Positions 46,710 to 54,496 of a DNA stretch of 64,000 nucleotides are shown piece after piece. The stretch's first letter is position 1, and each line of letters opens with the position of its first letter. The stretch comes from Streptomyces sp. NBC_01478. GTDB lineage: Bacteria; Actinomycetota; Actinomycetes; Streptomycetales; Streptomycetaceae. The stretch is from positions 4,197,501 to 4,261,500 of the forward strand of contig NZ_CP109444.1 in the NCBI RefSeq assembly GCF_036227225.1. Direction: 5' to 3'. Below the pieces are notes generated by a model, which searched no databases, had not been told where the DNA came from, and was given only the letters and a program-made list of their open reading frames with translations. Both the position numbers and the translations under genes were made by a program.

Positions 46710-47291
46710 TCAGCGCTGCTTGTTGACGAACTTCCAGGCCGTCGGGGTCGCGCCCATCGCCAGGGCCGCCTTCAGGGCGTCGCCGAGCAGGAAGGGGGTG
46801 AGGCCGGCGGCGATCGCGGCGCTCGTCGAGAGGTCGAGGCTCAGCGCCAGGTACGGGACGCCGATCGCGTAGATGATCGCCTCGCCCAGCAGCATCGTGC
46901 CGGCCATGCGCAGCACCGAGCGGTCGGCGCCGCGGCGGGCCAGGGCGCCGACGGCGGCGGAGGCGAGCAGCATGCCGATGATGTAGCCGAAGGAGGCGCC
47001 GCCTCCGTGGGTGCCGCCGGCGAACCACGGGACGCCGGCGAGGCCGAGCAGCGCGTACAGGGCGAGCGAGAGGAAGCCGCGGCCGGCACCGAGGGAGGTG
47101 CCGACGAGCAGCGCGGCGAAGGTCTGGCCGGTGACCGGGACCGGGGAGCCCGGCACGGGCACGGCGATCTGCGCGGCGAGGCCGGTGAGCGCGGCGCCGC
47201 CGAGCACGAGGGCGAGGTCCCGGACGCGGGAGGCGGGCAGCAGGTCGGCGAGGACCAGTCCCGGGCGGGCGGTGGCGACGGCGGTACTCAA
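46710..47291 (-). CDS. bioY: Biotin transporter BioY
   Basis: A 193-residue six-helix S-component with the BioY signature VPVTGQTFAALLVGTSLGAGRGF and the later GGASFGYIIG motif. It imports biotin, alone or with a shared ECF energy module; no ecfA/T genes are adjacent. The TTG at 47291 is chosen because CGGAG lies 5 bases upstream and conservation begins there; the upstream ATG at 47348 gives a non-conserved extension. Confidence 0.88.
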   Translation of the reverse strand: MSTAVATARPGLVLADLLPASRVRDLALVLGGAALTGLAAQIAVPVPGSPVPVTGQTFAALLVGTSLGAGRGFLSLALYALLGLAGVPWFAGGTHGGGASFGYIIGMLLASAAVGALARRGADRSVLRMAGTMLLGEAIIYAIGVPYLALSLDLSTSAAIAAGLTPFLLGDALKAALAMGATPTAWKFVNKQR

Positions 47292-47523
47292 GGGAACTCC
47301 GCAGGTTGACGGGGTACAGGGGGACTCCGCGACGCTATCCCAGGGCACTGCGGCCGATCACCGTCAGCGCTCGACAAAGGCTTCGCCGCGGAGTTGGTGG
47401 GCTCCGGACAAAGGATGCCCGCTACACACGCCCGGGCGTGATGCCGGTCACGCGGACCCCGTGCCGTCTCGCACACCGGTCACCGTCTGGGCAGCCGTGG
47501 ACCGTTTTGCTAGCTTCGACCGC
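47292..47523. other. Intergenic region between bioY and the leader peptide
   Basis: Divergent promoter region. A TAGCTT at 47511-47516 is placed to act as the -10 box for transcription starting at or next to the ATG at 47524. I did not find a convincing biotin-repressor operator. Confidence 0.45.
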
Positions 47524-47607
47524 ATGGTTGCCCAGGCCCGGAACTTCGCGTCGCGTCGCTATGTCGACCTGCGACGCCAGGCCGCGGCGACCTGTTACCG
47601 CCCCTGA
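47524..47607 (+). CDS. Putative leader peptide (leaderless)
   Basis: A 27-residue reading frame ending SRRYVDLRRQAAATCYRP. The pattern SRR-Y/H-VDL-x-R followed by a late cysteine matches the short leader peptides seen upstream of sulfur-related transport genes in streptomycetes. A TAGCTT -10-like box ends 7 bases before the ATG, so the transcript would begin at the ATG without a ribosome binding site. It precedes the ROK gene by 97 bases. I infer a role in translation-coupled control of the downstream genes by cysteine supply. The peptide is too short for homology to be certain. Confidence 0.65.
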   Translation: MVAQARNFASRRYVDLRRQAAATCYRP

Positions 47608-47638
47608 GGCGGGCGGAGCGGATCCGGTGCGCCTCGAC

Positions 47639-47658
47639 GTGTCTCGCATGTGAGACAC
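47639..47658. promoter_or_regulatory. 20-bp palindrome between leader peptide and ROK gene
   Basis: GTGTCTC-GCATGT-GAGACAC is symmetric at 18 of 20 positions. As DNA it looks like an operator; as RNA it forms a 7-bp hairpin right after the leader peptide stop, so it could take part in attenuation. Confidence 0.6.
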
Positions 47659-47704
47659 ACAAGACGACGGCGCACTGTCGGACCCGTTCCCGAGGAAGAT
47701 CCCC

Positions 47705-48931
47705 ATGCCCCGTAACGCGGCACCTCTTCTCCGCTCCCCCGTACCCCGCGCCGCCGACAGCGACCGGCGGCGCACCAACGCGAGTGTCATCCTGCGGTCC
47801 GTGCTGGAGCACGGGCCGGTGGCCCGCTCCACCATCTCGCGGCTGACCGGGCTGTCCCCGGCGTCGGTGACCGACTACTGCGCCCGCTTCGCCGAACTCG
47901 GCCTGATCCGCGAGTCGGCCACCCCCGAGCGGTCGGGAGGTGTGGGCCGACCCCATGTGCCCGTCGACCTGGACGGCACACGGTTCATCGTGGGCGGGGT
48001 CCATGTGGCCGTGCCCTATACGACCGTGGCGCTGCTGGATCTGCGCGGGCGGGTGCTGGCCGAGCGGCGGCTGCGGCACGACACCGCGGCCGGCCGCACC
48101 GAGCCTGCCCGGGTACTGGCCCGGGCCGCGGACGGGCTGGGCGCGCTGTTCGCGGAGGCCGCCGGATGCACCCCGCTCGGGGTCGGCGTGGCCGCCGGCG
48201 GCTGGGTCGACCGGGACTCCGGGACCATCGTCGAACATCCGCTGCTCAACTGGCGTGAGGTGCCGGTGCGCGAGCTCCTCGGCGCCCGCACCGGGCTCCC
48301 GGTCCATGTCGACGGCCACGCACGGGCGTTGGTGAACGCGGAGCGCCTGTTCGGGCGGGCGGCCCGCGGCAGCCGTAGCGTGCTGCATCTCTTCGTCGGC
48401 AATGTGGTCGACGCGGCCTTCGCCACCAACGACGAGGTGCACCACGGCCCTCGGTCCCAGGCCGGGGCGATCGCGCATCTGCCGCTGCGCGGCGGCACGG
48501 AACCGTGCGGCTGCGGGCGCGTCGGCTGCCTCCAAGTCGAGCTGAGCGAACGGACGTTGTGCCGTCGGGCCCGGGAGGCGGGGATCGTCGACGGGGTGAA
48601 CCCGACCCATGTCGTGGCCGCGGCCGAACGCGGAGACCCGCTCGCCGTACGGCTGTTGACGCAGCGGGCGCGGATGGTCGGGCGGGCGGCCGGGCTGCTG
48701 CTCGACATCCTCAACCCGGAGACGGTGGTCGTCACCGAGCTGGGGGTGATGCGGCGGGAGGACTGCCTGCGCGCGCTGCGCGAGGAGGTCGGTGACGGAC
48801 GGGCGTCGGCTGTCGTGCCGACGAGTTTCCCGGATTCCGTGCTGGCGGTTGCGGGTGGTTCGGTGCTGCTGGACGTGCTGTACCGGGATCCGCTGAGCGT
48901 GTCACCGAGCGCTTCACCGGGGCGTATTTAA
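47705..48931 (+). CDS. ROK family transcriptional regulator
   Basis: A 408-residue NagC/Mlc-type protein. The winged helix-turn-helix is at about 23-75 (STISRLTGLSPASVTDYCARF). The ROK domain follows, with a zinc-binding CGCGRVGC (C268, C270, C275). ROK regulators usually sense sugars. The position between two cysteine-containing leader peptides and upstream of a sulfonate operon suggests it controls that operon, but this is inference. The sugar-binding Glu-His pattern is not fully typical, so the ligand may not be a sugar. An AGGAAG site precedes the ATG. Confidence 0.9.
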   Translation: MPRNAAPLLRSPVPRAADSDRRRTNASVILRSVLEHGPVARSTISRLTGLSPASVTDYCARFAELGLIRESATPERSGGVGRPHVPVDLDGTRFIVGGVHVAVPYTTVALLDLRGRVLAERRLRHDTAAGRTEPARVLARAADGLGALFAEAAGCTPLGVGVAAGGWVDRDSGTIVEHPLLNWREVPVRELLGARTGLPVHVDGHARALVNAERLFGRAARGSRSVLHLFVGNVVDAAFATNDEVHHGPRSQAGAIAHLPLRGGTEPCGCGRVGCLQVELSERTLCRRAREAGIVDGVNPTHVVAAAERGDPLAVRLLTQRARMVGRAAGLLLDILNPETVVVTELGVMRREDCLRALREEVGDGRASAVVPTSFPDSVLAVAGGSVLLDVLYRDPLSVSPSASPGRI

Positions 48932-48953
48932 TTCAGAAACTCGGAATATTGAC

Positions 48954-48959
48954 AAGGGG
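48954..48959 (+). promoter_or_regulatory. Ribosome binding site of the Cys-Cys leader peptide
   Basis: AAGGGG lies 5 bases before the ATG at 48965 and is what makes this short frame credible as a translated gene. The TTGACA at 48949 overlaps it and is unlikely to be its promoter. Confidence 0.6.
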
Positions 48960-48964
48960 TGCGC

Positions 48965-49024
48965 ATGACCGGGAACATCCTGGTCATGAGCCTGCAGATG
49001 AGTTGTCGCACTTCTTGTTGCTGA
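48965..49024 (+). CDS. Cysteine leader peptide of the sulfonate operon
   Basis: A 19-residue frame, MTGNILVMSLQMSCRTSCC, with three cysteines in its last six residues and two of them directly before the stop. It has its own AAGGGG site and sits 120 bases upstream of the sulfonate-binding protein gene. In mycobacteria, short upstream frames ending in cysteine runs attenuate sulfur operons when cysteine is plentiful. Ribosome stalling at the Cys codons in starvation would change downstream RNA folding or coupling. The spacer 49025-49144 has weak hairpins (CGGAC/GTCCG near 49077-49092) and T-rich patches but no unmistakable terminator. Confidence 0.75.
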   Translation: MTGNILVMSLQMSCRTSCC

Positions 49025-49144
49025 CCCGTTGACGCGCCCCGAGCGCCGGTCTCATCCTGCCTGGATTTCTTTTTCCGGACTTCTCCGTCCGTGAATTTCG
49101 CGCGCATTCTCGCGTTCCCAAAACTTTGATCAGGGAGTCTTCCC

Positions 49145-50215
49145 ATGCCTCATTCCCGTGCGCCCGGCGTCGACCGGCGGCTCTTCCTCACCTCGGCGCT
49201 CGGTGCCGCCGCGGGCATCGCCGGCCTCAGTGGCTGCGCCACGAGCAGTGCCGCGACCGCCAAGTCGGGGGCCGGTCTGTCCGCCCCGCTCGCCCAGAAG
49301 GTGCCGTCCGGCACGAGTCTGAAGATCTCCTCGTACCTCAACACCCAGCAACTCCAGTTCAAACTGGCGAAGTTGCCCAAGTTGCCGTTCACCGTGTCGA
49401 GTTGGCTGAACATCGGGGCCGGTCCCGATGTCATCAACGCGTTCCGCGCCAAGTCCCTGGACCTCGCCAACAACGCGGGCATCCCGCCGATCCAGGCGCA
49501 CTACCAGGGCTACGACGCGAAGATCGTCGCGATCAATGTCACCCGCAAGCCCAACTACCTCTTCGCCACCAAGCCCGGCAGCGACATCCGCACCGTCGCC
49601 GACTTCAAGGGCAAGAAGCTGGCGTTCTCGCAGGGCCAGGCCCAAGGCGTCGTCCTGCTGCGGGCGTTGAAGGAAGCGGGCCTGGAGTACGACGAGGTGA
49701 AGCTGGTCCCGCTGACCAGCAACCAGTTCTTCACCGCCCTCCAGTCGGGCCAGGTCGACATCGCCCCGCTCGCCAACAGCCAGGCACCCGCGTACCTCAA
49801 GCAGTACGAGGCGAAGGGCGCCCGCGCCGTCACGACCGACGTCGTGGACCTGCTGAACCTGTTGTGGGCGCCGGCCGCCGTACTGGCCGACCCGGCGAAG
49901 GCCGCCGCGATCGCCGCGTACATCCCGCAGTGGGCGCAGGGGCAGGTCTGGCAGTACGAGAACCCGGACACCTGGAACGAGGAGTTCTACGTCAAGACGC
50001 AGAACCTGACTCTCGCGCAGGCCCAGTCGGTCACCGCGCTGGCCAACAAGCCGCTGTTCCCGCCGAGTTGGGACGAGGCCGTGAAGTGGGAGCAGGAGAC
50101 CGCCGATCTGCTCGCGGAGGGCGGCTTCGTGAAGGAGTTCAAGGTGGACTCGCTCTTCGACCGGCGCTTCGAGTCCATCGCGGCGCGGGCCGTACCGGCG
50201 GAGTACCGGAAGTGA
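49145..50215 (+). CDS. Sulfonate-type ABC transporter substrate-binding lipoprotein
   Basis: A 356-residue SsuA/TauA-like protein. The signal has a twin-arginine (R11-R12, RRLFLTS) and a lipobox LSGC with C31 as the lipid-bearing residue, so it is likely Tat-exported and lipidated. The mature part has the family pattern GPDVINAFRAKSLDLANNAG and the later ADFKGKKLAFSQGQAQG. AGGGAG is 7 bases before the ATG. It is first in a transporter operon whose next genes overlap it. The ligand is probably an alkanesulfonate or related organosulfur compound, inferred from the adjacent oxygenases. Confidence 0.9.
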   Translation: MPHSRAPGVDRRLFLTSALGAAAGIAGLSGCATSSAATAKSGAGLSAPLAQKVPSGTSLKISSYLNTQQLQFKLAKLPKLPFTVSSWLNIGAGPDVINAFRAKSLDLANNAGIPPIQAHYQGYDAKIVAINVTRKPNYLFATKPGSDIRTVADFKGKKLAFSQGQAQGVVLLRALKEAGLEYDEVKLVPLTSNQFFTALQSGQVDIAPLANSQAPAYLKQYEAKGARAVTTDVVDLLNLLWAPAAVLADPAKAAAIAAYIPQWAQGQVWQYENPDTWNEEFYVKTQNLTLAQAQSVTALANKPLFPPSWDEAVKWEQETADLLAEGGFVKEFKVDSLFDRRFESIAARAVPAEYRK

Positions 50216-51078
50216 CGGCCGTGACGACCTCGACGACCACTGCAACCAGCGTGCCGGTGACCGCCGTTGAGGAGAAGGCGGCGGTAAGGCGGCGCGGGCG
50301 GCGGCGCGGCCTCGCCCCCGGCAAGCGGCTGCCCGCCTCCCGGGTCATCGGCCCCGCGCTCTTCTTCGCCCTGTGGGCCCTCGCCTCCGCCGCCGGGCAG
50401 TTGGACCCGGCGGCGATCCCGGCGCCCTGGACGGTGCTGCGGACCGCCGGACGGCTGTGGACGTCCGGCACGCTCCCCACGGACATGCTGACCTCGCTGG
50501 AACGCGCCGCCTACGGCTTCGCCCTCGGCCTCACCGCCGGTGTCGTCCTCGCGCTGGCCGCCGGGCTGAGCCGGGTCGGCGAGGCGCTGATCGACGGGAC
50601 CGTGCAGCTCAACCGGGCGATCCCGACCCTCGGCCTCATCCCGCTGTTCATCCTCTGGCTGGGCATCGGCGAGACCTTCAAGATCGCCATCATCGCGATC
50701 GTCGTCTACATCCCGATCTACCTCAACCTGCATGCCGCGCTGTCCGGCATCGACCACCGCTATGTCGAACTCGCCGAGGTCCAGGGCCTGTCGAGGCTCC
50801 GGTTCATCCGCCAGATCGTCATCCCCGGCGCCCTGCCCGGCTTCTTCGTGGGCCTGCGGCTCGGGGTGACCGGCTCCTGGCTGAGCCTGGTGGTCCTGGA
50901 GCAGATCAACGCCACCAGCGGCCTCGGTTACATGATGTTCCAGGCCCAGAACTACGGCCAGTCGGACGTCATCCTCGTCGGCCTGCTGATCTACGGCGTG
51001 TTCGGTCTGGTCTCCGACAGCGCGGTCCGTCTCGTCGAACGGAGGGTGCTGTCATGGCGCCGCACACTCAGCAGTTGA
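50212..51078 (+). CDS. Sulfonate-type ABC transporter permease
   Basis: A 288-residue SsuC-like permease. The first 45 residues are a Thr/Val- and Arg-rich cytoplasmic extension. About six helices follow, and the ATPase-coupling EAA loop is VELAEVQGLSRLRFIRQIVIP. The start is GTG 50212, which overlaps the stop of the binding-protein gene (GTGA) with GGAG 8 bases before it. The 3' end overlaps the ATPase gene by 25 bases. These overlaps imply tight translational coupling. Confidence 0.92.
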   Translation: MTAVTTSTTTATSVPVTAVEEKAAVRRRGRRRGLAPGKRLPASRVIGPALFFALWALASAAGQLDPAAIPAPWTVLRTAGRLWTSGTLPTDMLTSLERAAYGFALGLTAGVVLALAAGLSRVGEALIDGTVQLNRAIPTLGLIPLFILWLGIGETFKIAIIAIVVYIPIYLNLHAALSGIDHRYVELAEVQGLSRLRFIRQIVIPGALPGFFVGLRLGVTGSWLSLVVLEQINATSGLGYMMFQAQNYGQSDVILVGLLIYGVFGLVSDSAVRLVERRVLSWRRTLSS

Positions 51079-51773
51079 CCACCGCACCGCCCACCGTCCA
51101 ACTCCGGGGTCTCACCCGGTCGTTCGACGGTCGTACGGTCCTCGACGACATCGACCTCGACCTGCCCGCCGGACAGTTCACCGCACTGCTCGGGCACAGC
51201 GGTTCCGGCAAGAGCACGCTGCTTCGGGCCATCGCGGGCCTGGACCACGAGGTCGTCGGGAGCGGTCAACTCACCGCCCCCGAACGGGTGTCGGTGGTCT
51301 TCCAGGACTCCCGGCTGCTGCCCTGGCGCCGGGTGCTCGACAACGTGCTGCTGGGGACGGAGGGCAAGGAAGCCGCCGAGAAGGGCCGCGAGGCCCTTGC
51401 CGAGGTGGGGTTGAAGGGCCGTGAGCGCGCCTGGCCCAACGAGTTGTCCGGCGGTGAGGCGCAGCGCGCCGCTCTCGCCCGGTCCCTGGTCCGTGAGCCC
51501 GAACTCCTGTTGGCCGATGAGCCGTTCGGGGCGTTGGACGCGCTGACCCGCATTCGGATGCACGTGTTGCTGCGCGAGCTGTGGGAGCGGCATCGGCCCT
51601 CGGTGTTGCTGGTCACGCATGACGTGGATGAGGCGATTGTGCTTGCGGACCGGGTGTTGGTGCTGGAACGGGGGCGGATCGGGCTGGACTTGGCCATCGA
51701 CCCCGAGGTGCCGCGTGCGGAGTACCGGGAACGGTTGCTGGCGGCGCTCGGTGTGACGTCGGATTCCCGGTGA
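51054..51773 (+). CDS. Sulfonate-type ABC transporter ATPase
   Basis: A 239-residue SsuB-like ATPase with Walker A GHSGSGKST (47-55), the Q-loop in VVFQDSRLLPW, signature LSGGE (131-135), Walker B LLLADEP (151-157) and the H-loop THD. The ATG at 51054 lies within the permease gene, 7 bases after GGAGGG. It energises import. The last two bases before the stop begin a triplicated 18-bp repeat. Confidence 0.94.
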   Translation: MAPHTQQLTTAPPTVQLRGLTRSFDGRTVLDDIDLDLPAGQFTALLGHSGSGKSTLLRAIAGLDHEVVGSGQLTAPERVSVVFQDSRLLPWRRVLDNVLLGTEGKEAAEKGREALAEVGLKGRERAWPNELSGGEAQRAALARSLVREPELLLADEPFGALDALTRIRMHVLLRELWERHRPSVLLVTHDVDEAIVLADRVLVLERGRIGLDLAIDPEVPRAEYRERLLAALGVTSDSR

Positions 51774-51823
51774 TCGTCGGCCGCGCGGTGACCGTCGGTT
51801 GCGCAGTGACCGTCGGTTGCGCG
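51770..51823. repeat. Three tandem 18-bp repeats over the ATPase stop codon
   Basis: GTGAYCGTCGGYYGCGCR occurs three times head to tail. The second and third copies differ by one base; the first differs by a few. The first copy contains the TGA stop of the transporter ATPase. Each copy carries a GTGA. Confidence 0.85.
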
Positions 51824-51831
51824 TGCCGCCC

Positions 51832-51846
51832 GGGGGCTGCGCCCCC
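51832..51846 (+). terminator. GC-rich hairpin after the transporter operon
   Basis: GGGGGC-TGC-GCCCCC, the common Streptomyces intergenic hairpin, followed by AGACCCCC. It may end transcripts of the transporter genes and leave the monooxygenase gene with its own promoter. Confidence 0.55.
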
Positions 51847-51880
51847 AGACCCCCATCGGCCCTGAAGGGGCCTCGTCCTC

Positions 51881-52112
51881 AAACGCCGGACGGGCTGAAT
51901 ATGGGCGGCCTGTGCTGAAAGGCACCGGTCCGGCTGGATGTTGGCAGCCCGTACTGAAAGGCGCCGGACGGGCTGGATGTTGGCAGCCCGCGCCGAAAAG
52001 TCGCCGGACGGGCTGATTGTTGCCGCCCGCGTTGACAAGGCGCCGACCGCCCGATGGTCGCCGCCCGCCTCGACAAGACGCCGGCCGCCCGACAGTCGCG
52101 GACCGCGTCGAA
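51881..52112. repeat. Array of six degenerate 37-39-bp hairpin repeats
   Basis: Units begin near 51881, 51918, 51957, 51996, 52035 and 52073. The best-preserved unit contains CGGGCTG-GATGTTGG-CAGCCCG, a 7-bp hairpin (51969-51990). Neighbouring units keep CGCCGGACGGGCTG in front, decaying to the right. The first unit is the familiar Streptomyces intergenic sequence with CTCAAACGCCGGACGGGCTG. The array fills most of the 393-base gap before the monooxygenase gene, and no coding sequence is convincing there. Confidence 0.75.
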
Positions 52113-52166
52113 ACGGCGCTCGAAGGACCGACTCCCGCACCGGAACACTCACACAAAGGATCTGGC

Positions 52167-53510
52167 ATGCCCCGCCGTCTCCACCTCAACGCCTTCCTCA
52201 TGAACACCGGGCACCACGAGGCCTCCTGGCGCCTCCCGGAGAGCAACCCCTACGCCCACGTCGAGCTGGACCACTACACACACCTCGCCCGGATCGCGGA
52301 GCGCGGCACCTTCGACTCCCTCTTCCTGGCCGACGGACCGCAGTTGTGGAGCAACCTGGCCCAACGACCGGCGGGCGCACTGGAACCGCTCACGCTGCTC
52401 ACCGCGTTGGCGACGGCCACCGAGCACATAGGCCTGATTGCCACGGCCTCGACGTCCTACAACTCCCCCTACAACCTGGCCCGCAAGTTCGCCTCGCTCG
52501 ACATCATCAGCGGCGGCCGGGCCGGCTGGAACATCGTCACCACCGCCGGTGCCGAGGCCGCCCGTAACTTCGGTCTGGCGCACGAGCCCGCGCATGCCGA
52601 ACGGTACGCACGGGCCGCCGAGTTCCTCGATGTGGCGTTGAAGCTCTGGGACAGTTGGGAGGACGACGCGATCGTCGCCGACAAGGCGGCGGGGGTGTGG
52701 GGCGACGACACGAAGATCCACCCGCCCCACCACCAGGGGACGTACTTCAGCGTCGAGGGCGCCCTCAACGTGCCCCGCTCACCCCAGGGTTACCCGCTGC
52801 TCGTGCAGGCCGGGTCGAGCGAGGACGGCAAGGCGTTCGCGGCCCGGTACGCGGAGGCCGTGTTCACCGCGCAGCAGACCCTCGCCGACGCGCAGGACTT
52901 CTACCAGGACCTCAAGTCCCGTACGGCGGCGGCCGGTCGGGACCCCGAGCACATCAAGGTGCTGCCCGGCATCGTCCCGGTGATCGGCGGGACGGAGGCC
53001 GAGGCCCGCGCGAACGAGCGGCTGCTGGAGGACCACATCGTGTACACGCACGGCGTGGACCATCTGGAGCGGCTGCTCCAACTACCCTCCGGCACGCTGG
53101 AGTTGGACGCCCCGCTGCCCGCCGGCCTTCCGCCCGAGGACGCCATCGAAGGCGCCAAGAGCCGCTACACCCTCGTCGTCGAACTCGCCCGCCGGGACCG
53201 GCTCACCGTGCGGCAGTTGATCGGCCGGCTCGGTGGCGGGCGCGGGCATCTCACCTTCGCCGGTACGCCGGAACAGGTCGCCGACGCGATCGAGTCCTGG
53301 TTCACGCAGGGTGCCGCCGACGGCTTCAACATCATGCCCGCGGTCCTGCCGTCCGGCCTCGACGCCTTCGTCGACCACGTCGTCCCGCTCCTGCGCACCC
53401 GCGGTCTGCTCCGCACGGAGTACGGCCCGCGCACCACCCTCCGGGAGCGCTACGGCCTCCCCCGCCCCGCCAACCAGTACACCCGACCCGCCCAACCCGC
53501 CCTCGTCTGA
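52167..53510 (+). CDS. LLM-class flavin-dependent monooxygenase (NtaA/SnaA/DszA family)
   Basis: A 447-residue TIM-barrel enzyme starting MPRRLHLNAFLMNTGHHEASWR. It contains the ADGPQLW and STSYNSPYNLARKFASLDIISGGRAGWNIVT blocks typical of two-component FMNH2-dependent monooxygenases such as nitrilotriacetate, dibenzothiophene-sulfone and dimethylsulfide monooxygenases. It would cleave C-S (or C-N) bonds in imported organosulfur compounds. A separate flavin reductase is required and none is adjacent. AAGGA is 7 bases before the ATG. The dioxygenase gene follows after 12 bases. Confidence 0.92.
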   Translation: MPRRLHLNAFLMNTGHHEASWRLPESNPYAHVELDHYTHLARIAERGTFDSLFLADGPQLWSNLAQRPAGALEPLTLLTALATATEHIGLIATASTSYNSPYNLARKFASLDIISGGRAGWNIVTTAGAEAARNFGLAHEPAHAERYARAAEFLDVALKLWDSWEDDAIVADKAAGVWGDDTKIHPPHHQGTYFSVEGALNVPRSPQGYPLLVQAGSSEDGKAFAARYAEAVFTAQQTLADAQDFYQDLKSRTAAAGRDPEHIKVLPGIVPVIGGTEAEARANERLLEDHIVYTHGVDHLERLLQLPSGTLELDAPLPAGLPPEDAIEGAKSRYTLVVELARRDRLTVRQLIGRLGGGRGHLTFAGTPEQVADAIESWFTQGAADGFNIMPAVLPSGLDAFVDHVVPLLRTRGLLRTEYGPRTTLRERYGLPRPANQYTRPAQPALV

Positions 53511-53522
53511 AAGGACTTCAGC

Positions 53523-54419
53523 ATGTCCATCGAGATCGAGATCCAGAAGGTCACCGCGAACATCGGCGCCCGCGTGTCCGGTGTCGACATCAACAAGCCA
53601 CTGAACGCCGAGCAGGTCGCGGCGATCCGCGAGGCCCTCAACATCCACAAGGCGCTGGTCTTCGACGACGTCCACCTCGACGACGAGGGCCAGGAGGCCT
53701 TCGCCCGCCACTTCGGCGACCTCACCACCGCCCACCCCACCGTGCCCGCCGTCGACGGCGCCCCGAACGTGCTGCCCGTCGACAGCGAGCGCGGCCGGGC
53801 CAACCACTGGCACACCGACGTCACCTTCGTCCTCAACCCGCCCCAGGCCAGCACCCTGCGCTCGATCACGGTCCCGCCGTACGGCGGCGAGACCCTGATC
53901 GCCAGTTCGGCCGCCGCCTACCGCGACCTGCCCGAACCGCTGCGCGCCCTCGCCGACACCCTGTGGGCGGAGCACACCAACGACTACGACTACGCCGTAC
54001 CGGACGAGGAGATCGACGGCGAAAAGGCGGCCCAGCGCGCCCAGTTCACGTCCATCAAGTTCCGCACGGTCCACCCGGTCGTCCGCGTCCACCCGCTGAC
54101 CGGTGAACGCGGCCTGTTCATCGGCGGGTTCGCGCAGCGGATCGTCGGCCTGTCGACCGGTGAGTCCCGCAAGATCCTCGACATCCTCCAGGCGTACGTC
54201 ACCCGCCCCGAGAACGTCCTGCGCTGGCGCTGGTCCCCGAACCAGCTCGTCCTGTTCGACAACCGCATCACCCAGCACTACGCCATCGACAACTACGACA
54301 ACCAGCCCCGCCGCCTCAACCGCGTCACCGTGGCCGGCGACATCCCGACCGGCATCGAGGGCAAGCAGAGCTACTCGATCGAGGGCGACGCGTCGCACTA
54401 CACATCGGTCGCGGAGTAG
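53523..54419 (+). CDS. TauD-type alpha-ketoglutarate/Fe(II) dioxygenase
   Basis: A 298-residue enzyme with the iron ligands H97 and D99 (HWHTDVTF) and distal H252 (TQHYAI), and the ketoglutarate-binding Arg in [12 protein letters not shown]. It is in the taurine dioxygenase / alkylsulfatase group, which releases sulfite or sulfate from sulfonates or sulfate esters. The size and the [15 protein letters not shown] block resemble AtsK-like alkylsulfatases. AAAGGA precedes the ATG. Together with the monooxygenase it completes an organosulfur desulfurisation module. Confidence 0.93.
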   Translation: MSIEIEIQKVTANIGARVSGVDINKPLNAEQVAAIREALNIHKALVFDDVHLDDEGQEAFARHFGDLTTAHPTVPAVDGAPNVLPVDSERGRANHWHTDVTFVLNPPQASTLRSITVPPYGGETLIASSAAAYRDLPEPLRALADTLWAEHTNDYDYAVPDEEIDGEKAAQRAQFTSIKFRTVHPVVRVHPLTGERGLFIGGFAQRIVGLSTGESRKILDILQAYVTRPENVLRWRWSPNQLVLFDNRITQHYAIDNYDNQPRRLNRVTVAGDIPTGIEGKQSYSIEGDASHYTSVAE

Positions 54420-54450
54420 CCACACCGAGCCTTCTCACCGATTGTTTGTA

Positions 54451-54469
54451 GTTGCAAGTGATGTGCAAC
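54451..54469. promoter_or_regulatory. Nur-like operator upstream of the sodF remnant
   Basis: GTTGCA-N7-TGCAAC is a perfect 6-bp inverted repeat. Read as TTGCAA-N5-GTGCAA it resembles the box of Nur, the nickel-responsive Fur homologue that represses sodF in Streptomyces. It survives although the gene it served is broken. Confidence 0.6.
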
Positions 54470-54496
54470 AAGAGGTCCGGAGGGGATCGATCCGTC

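Noticed and set aside
48949..48954. TTGACA as a -35 box for the sulfonate operon
   Set aside because: A matching -10 box at 16-18 bases would fall inside the leader peptide and none is there; the hexamer overlaps the leader's ribosome binding site.
51881..52112. CRISPR array
   Set aside because: The units are contiguous and decay gradually; there are no constant repeats separated by unique spacers and no cas genes.
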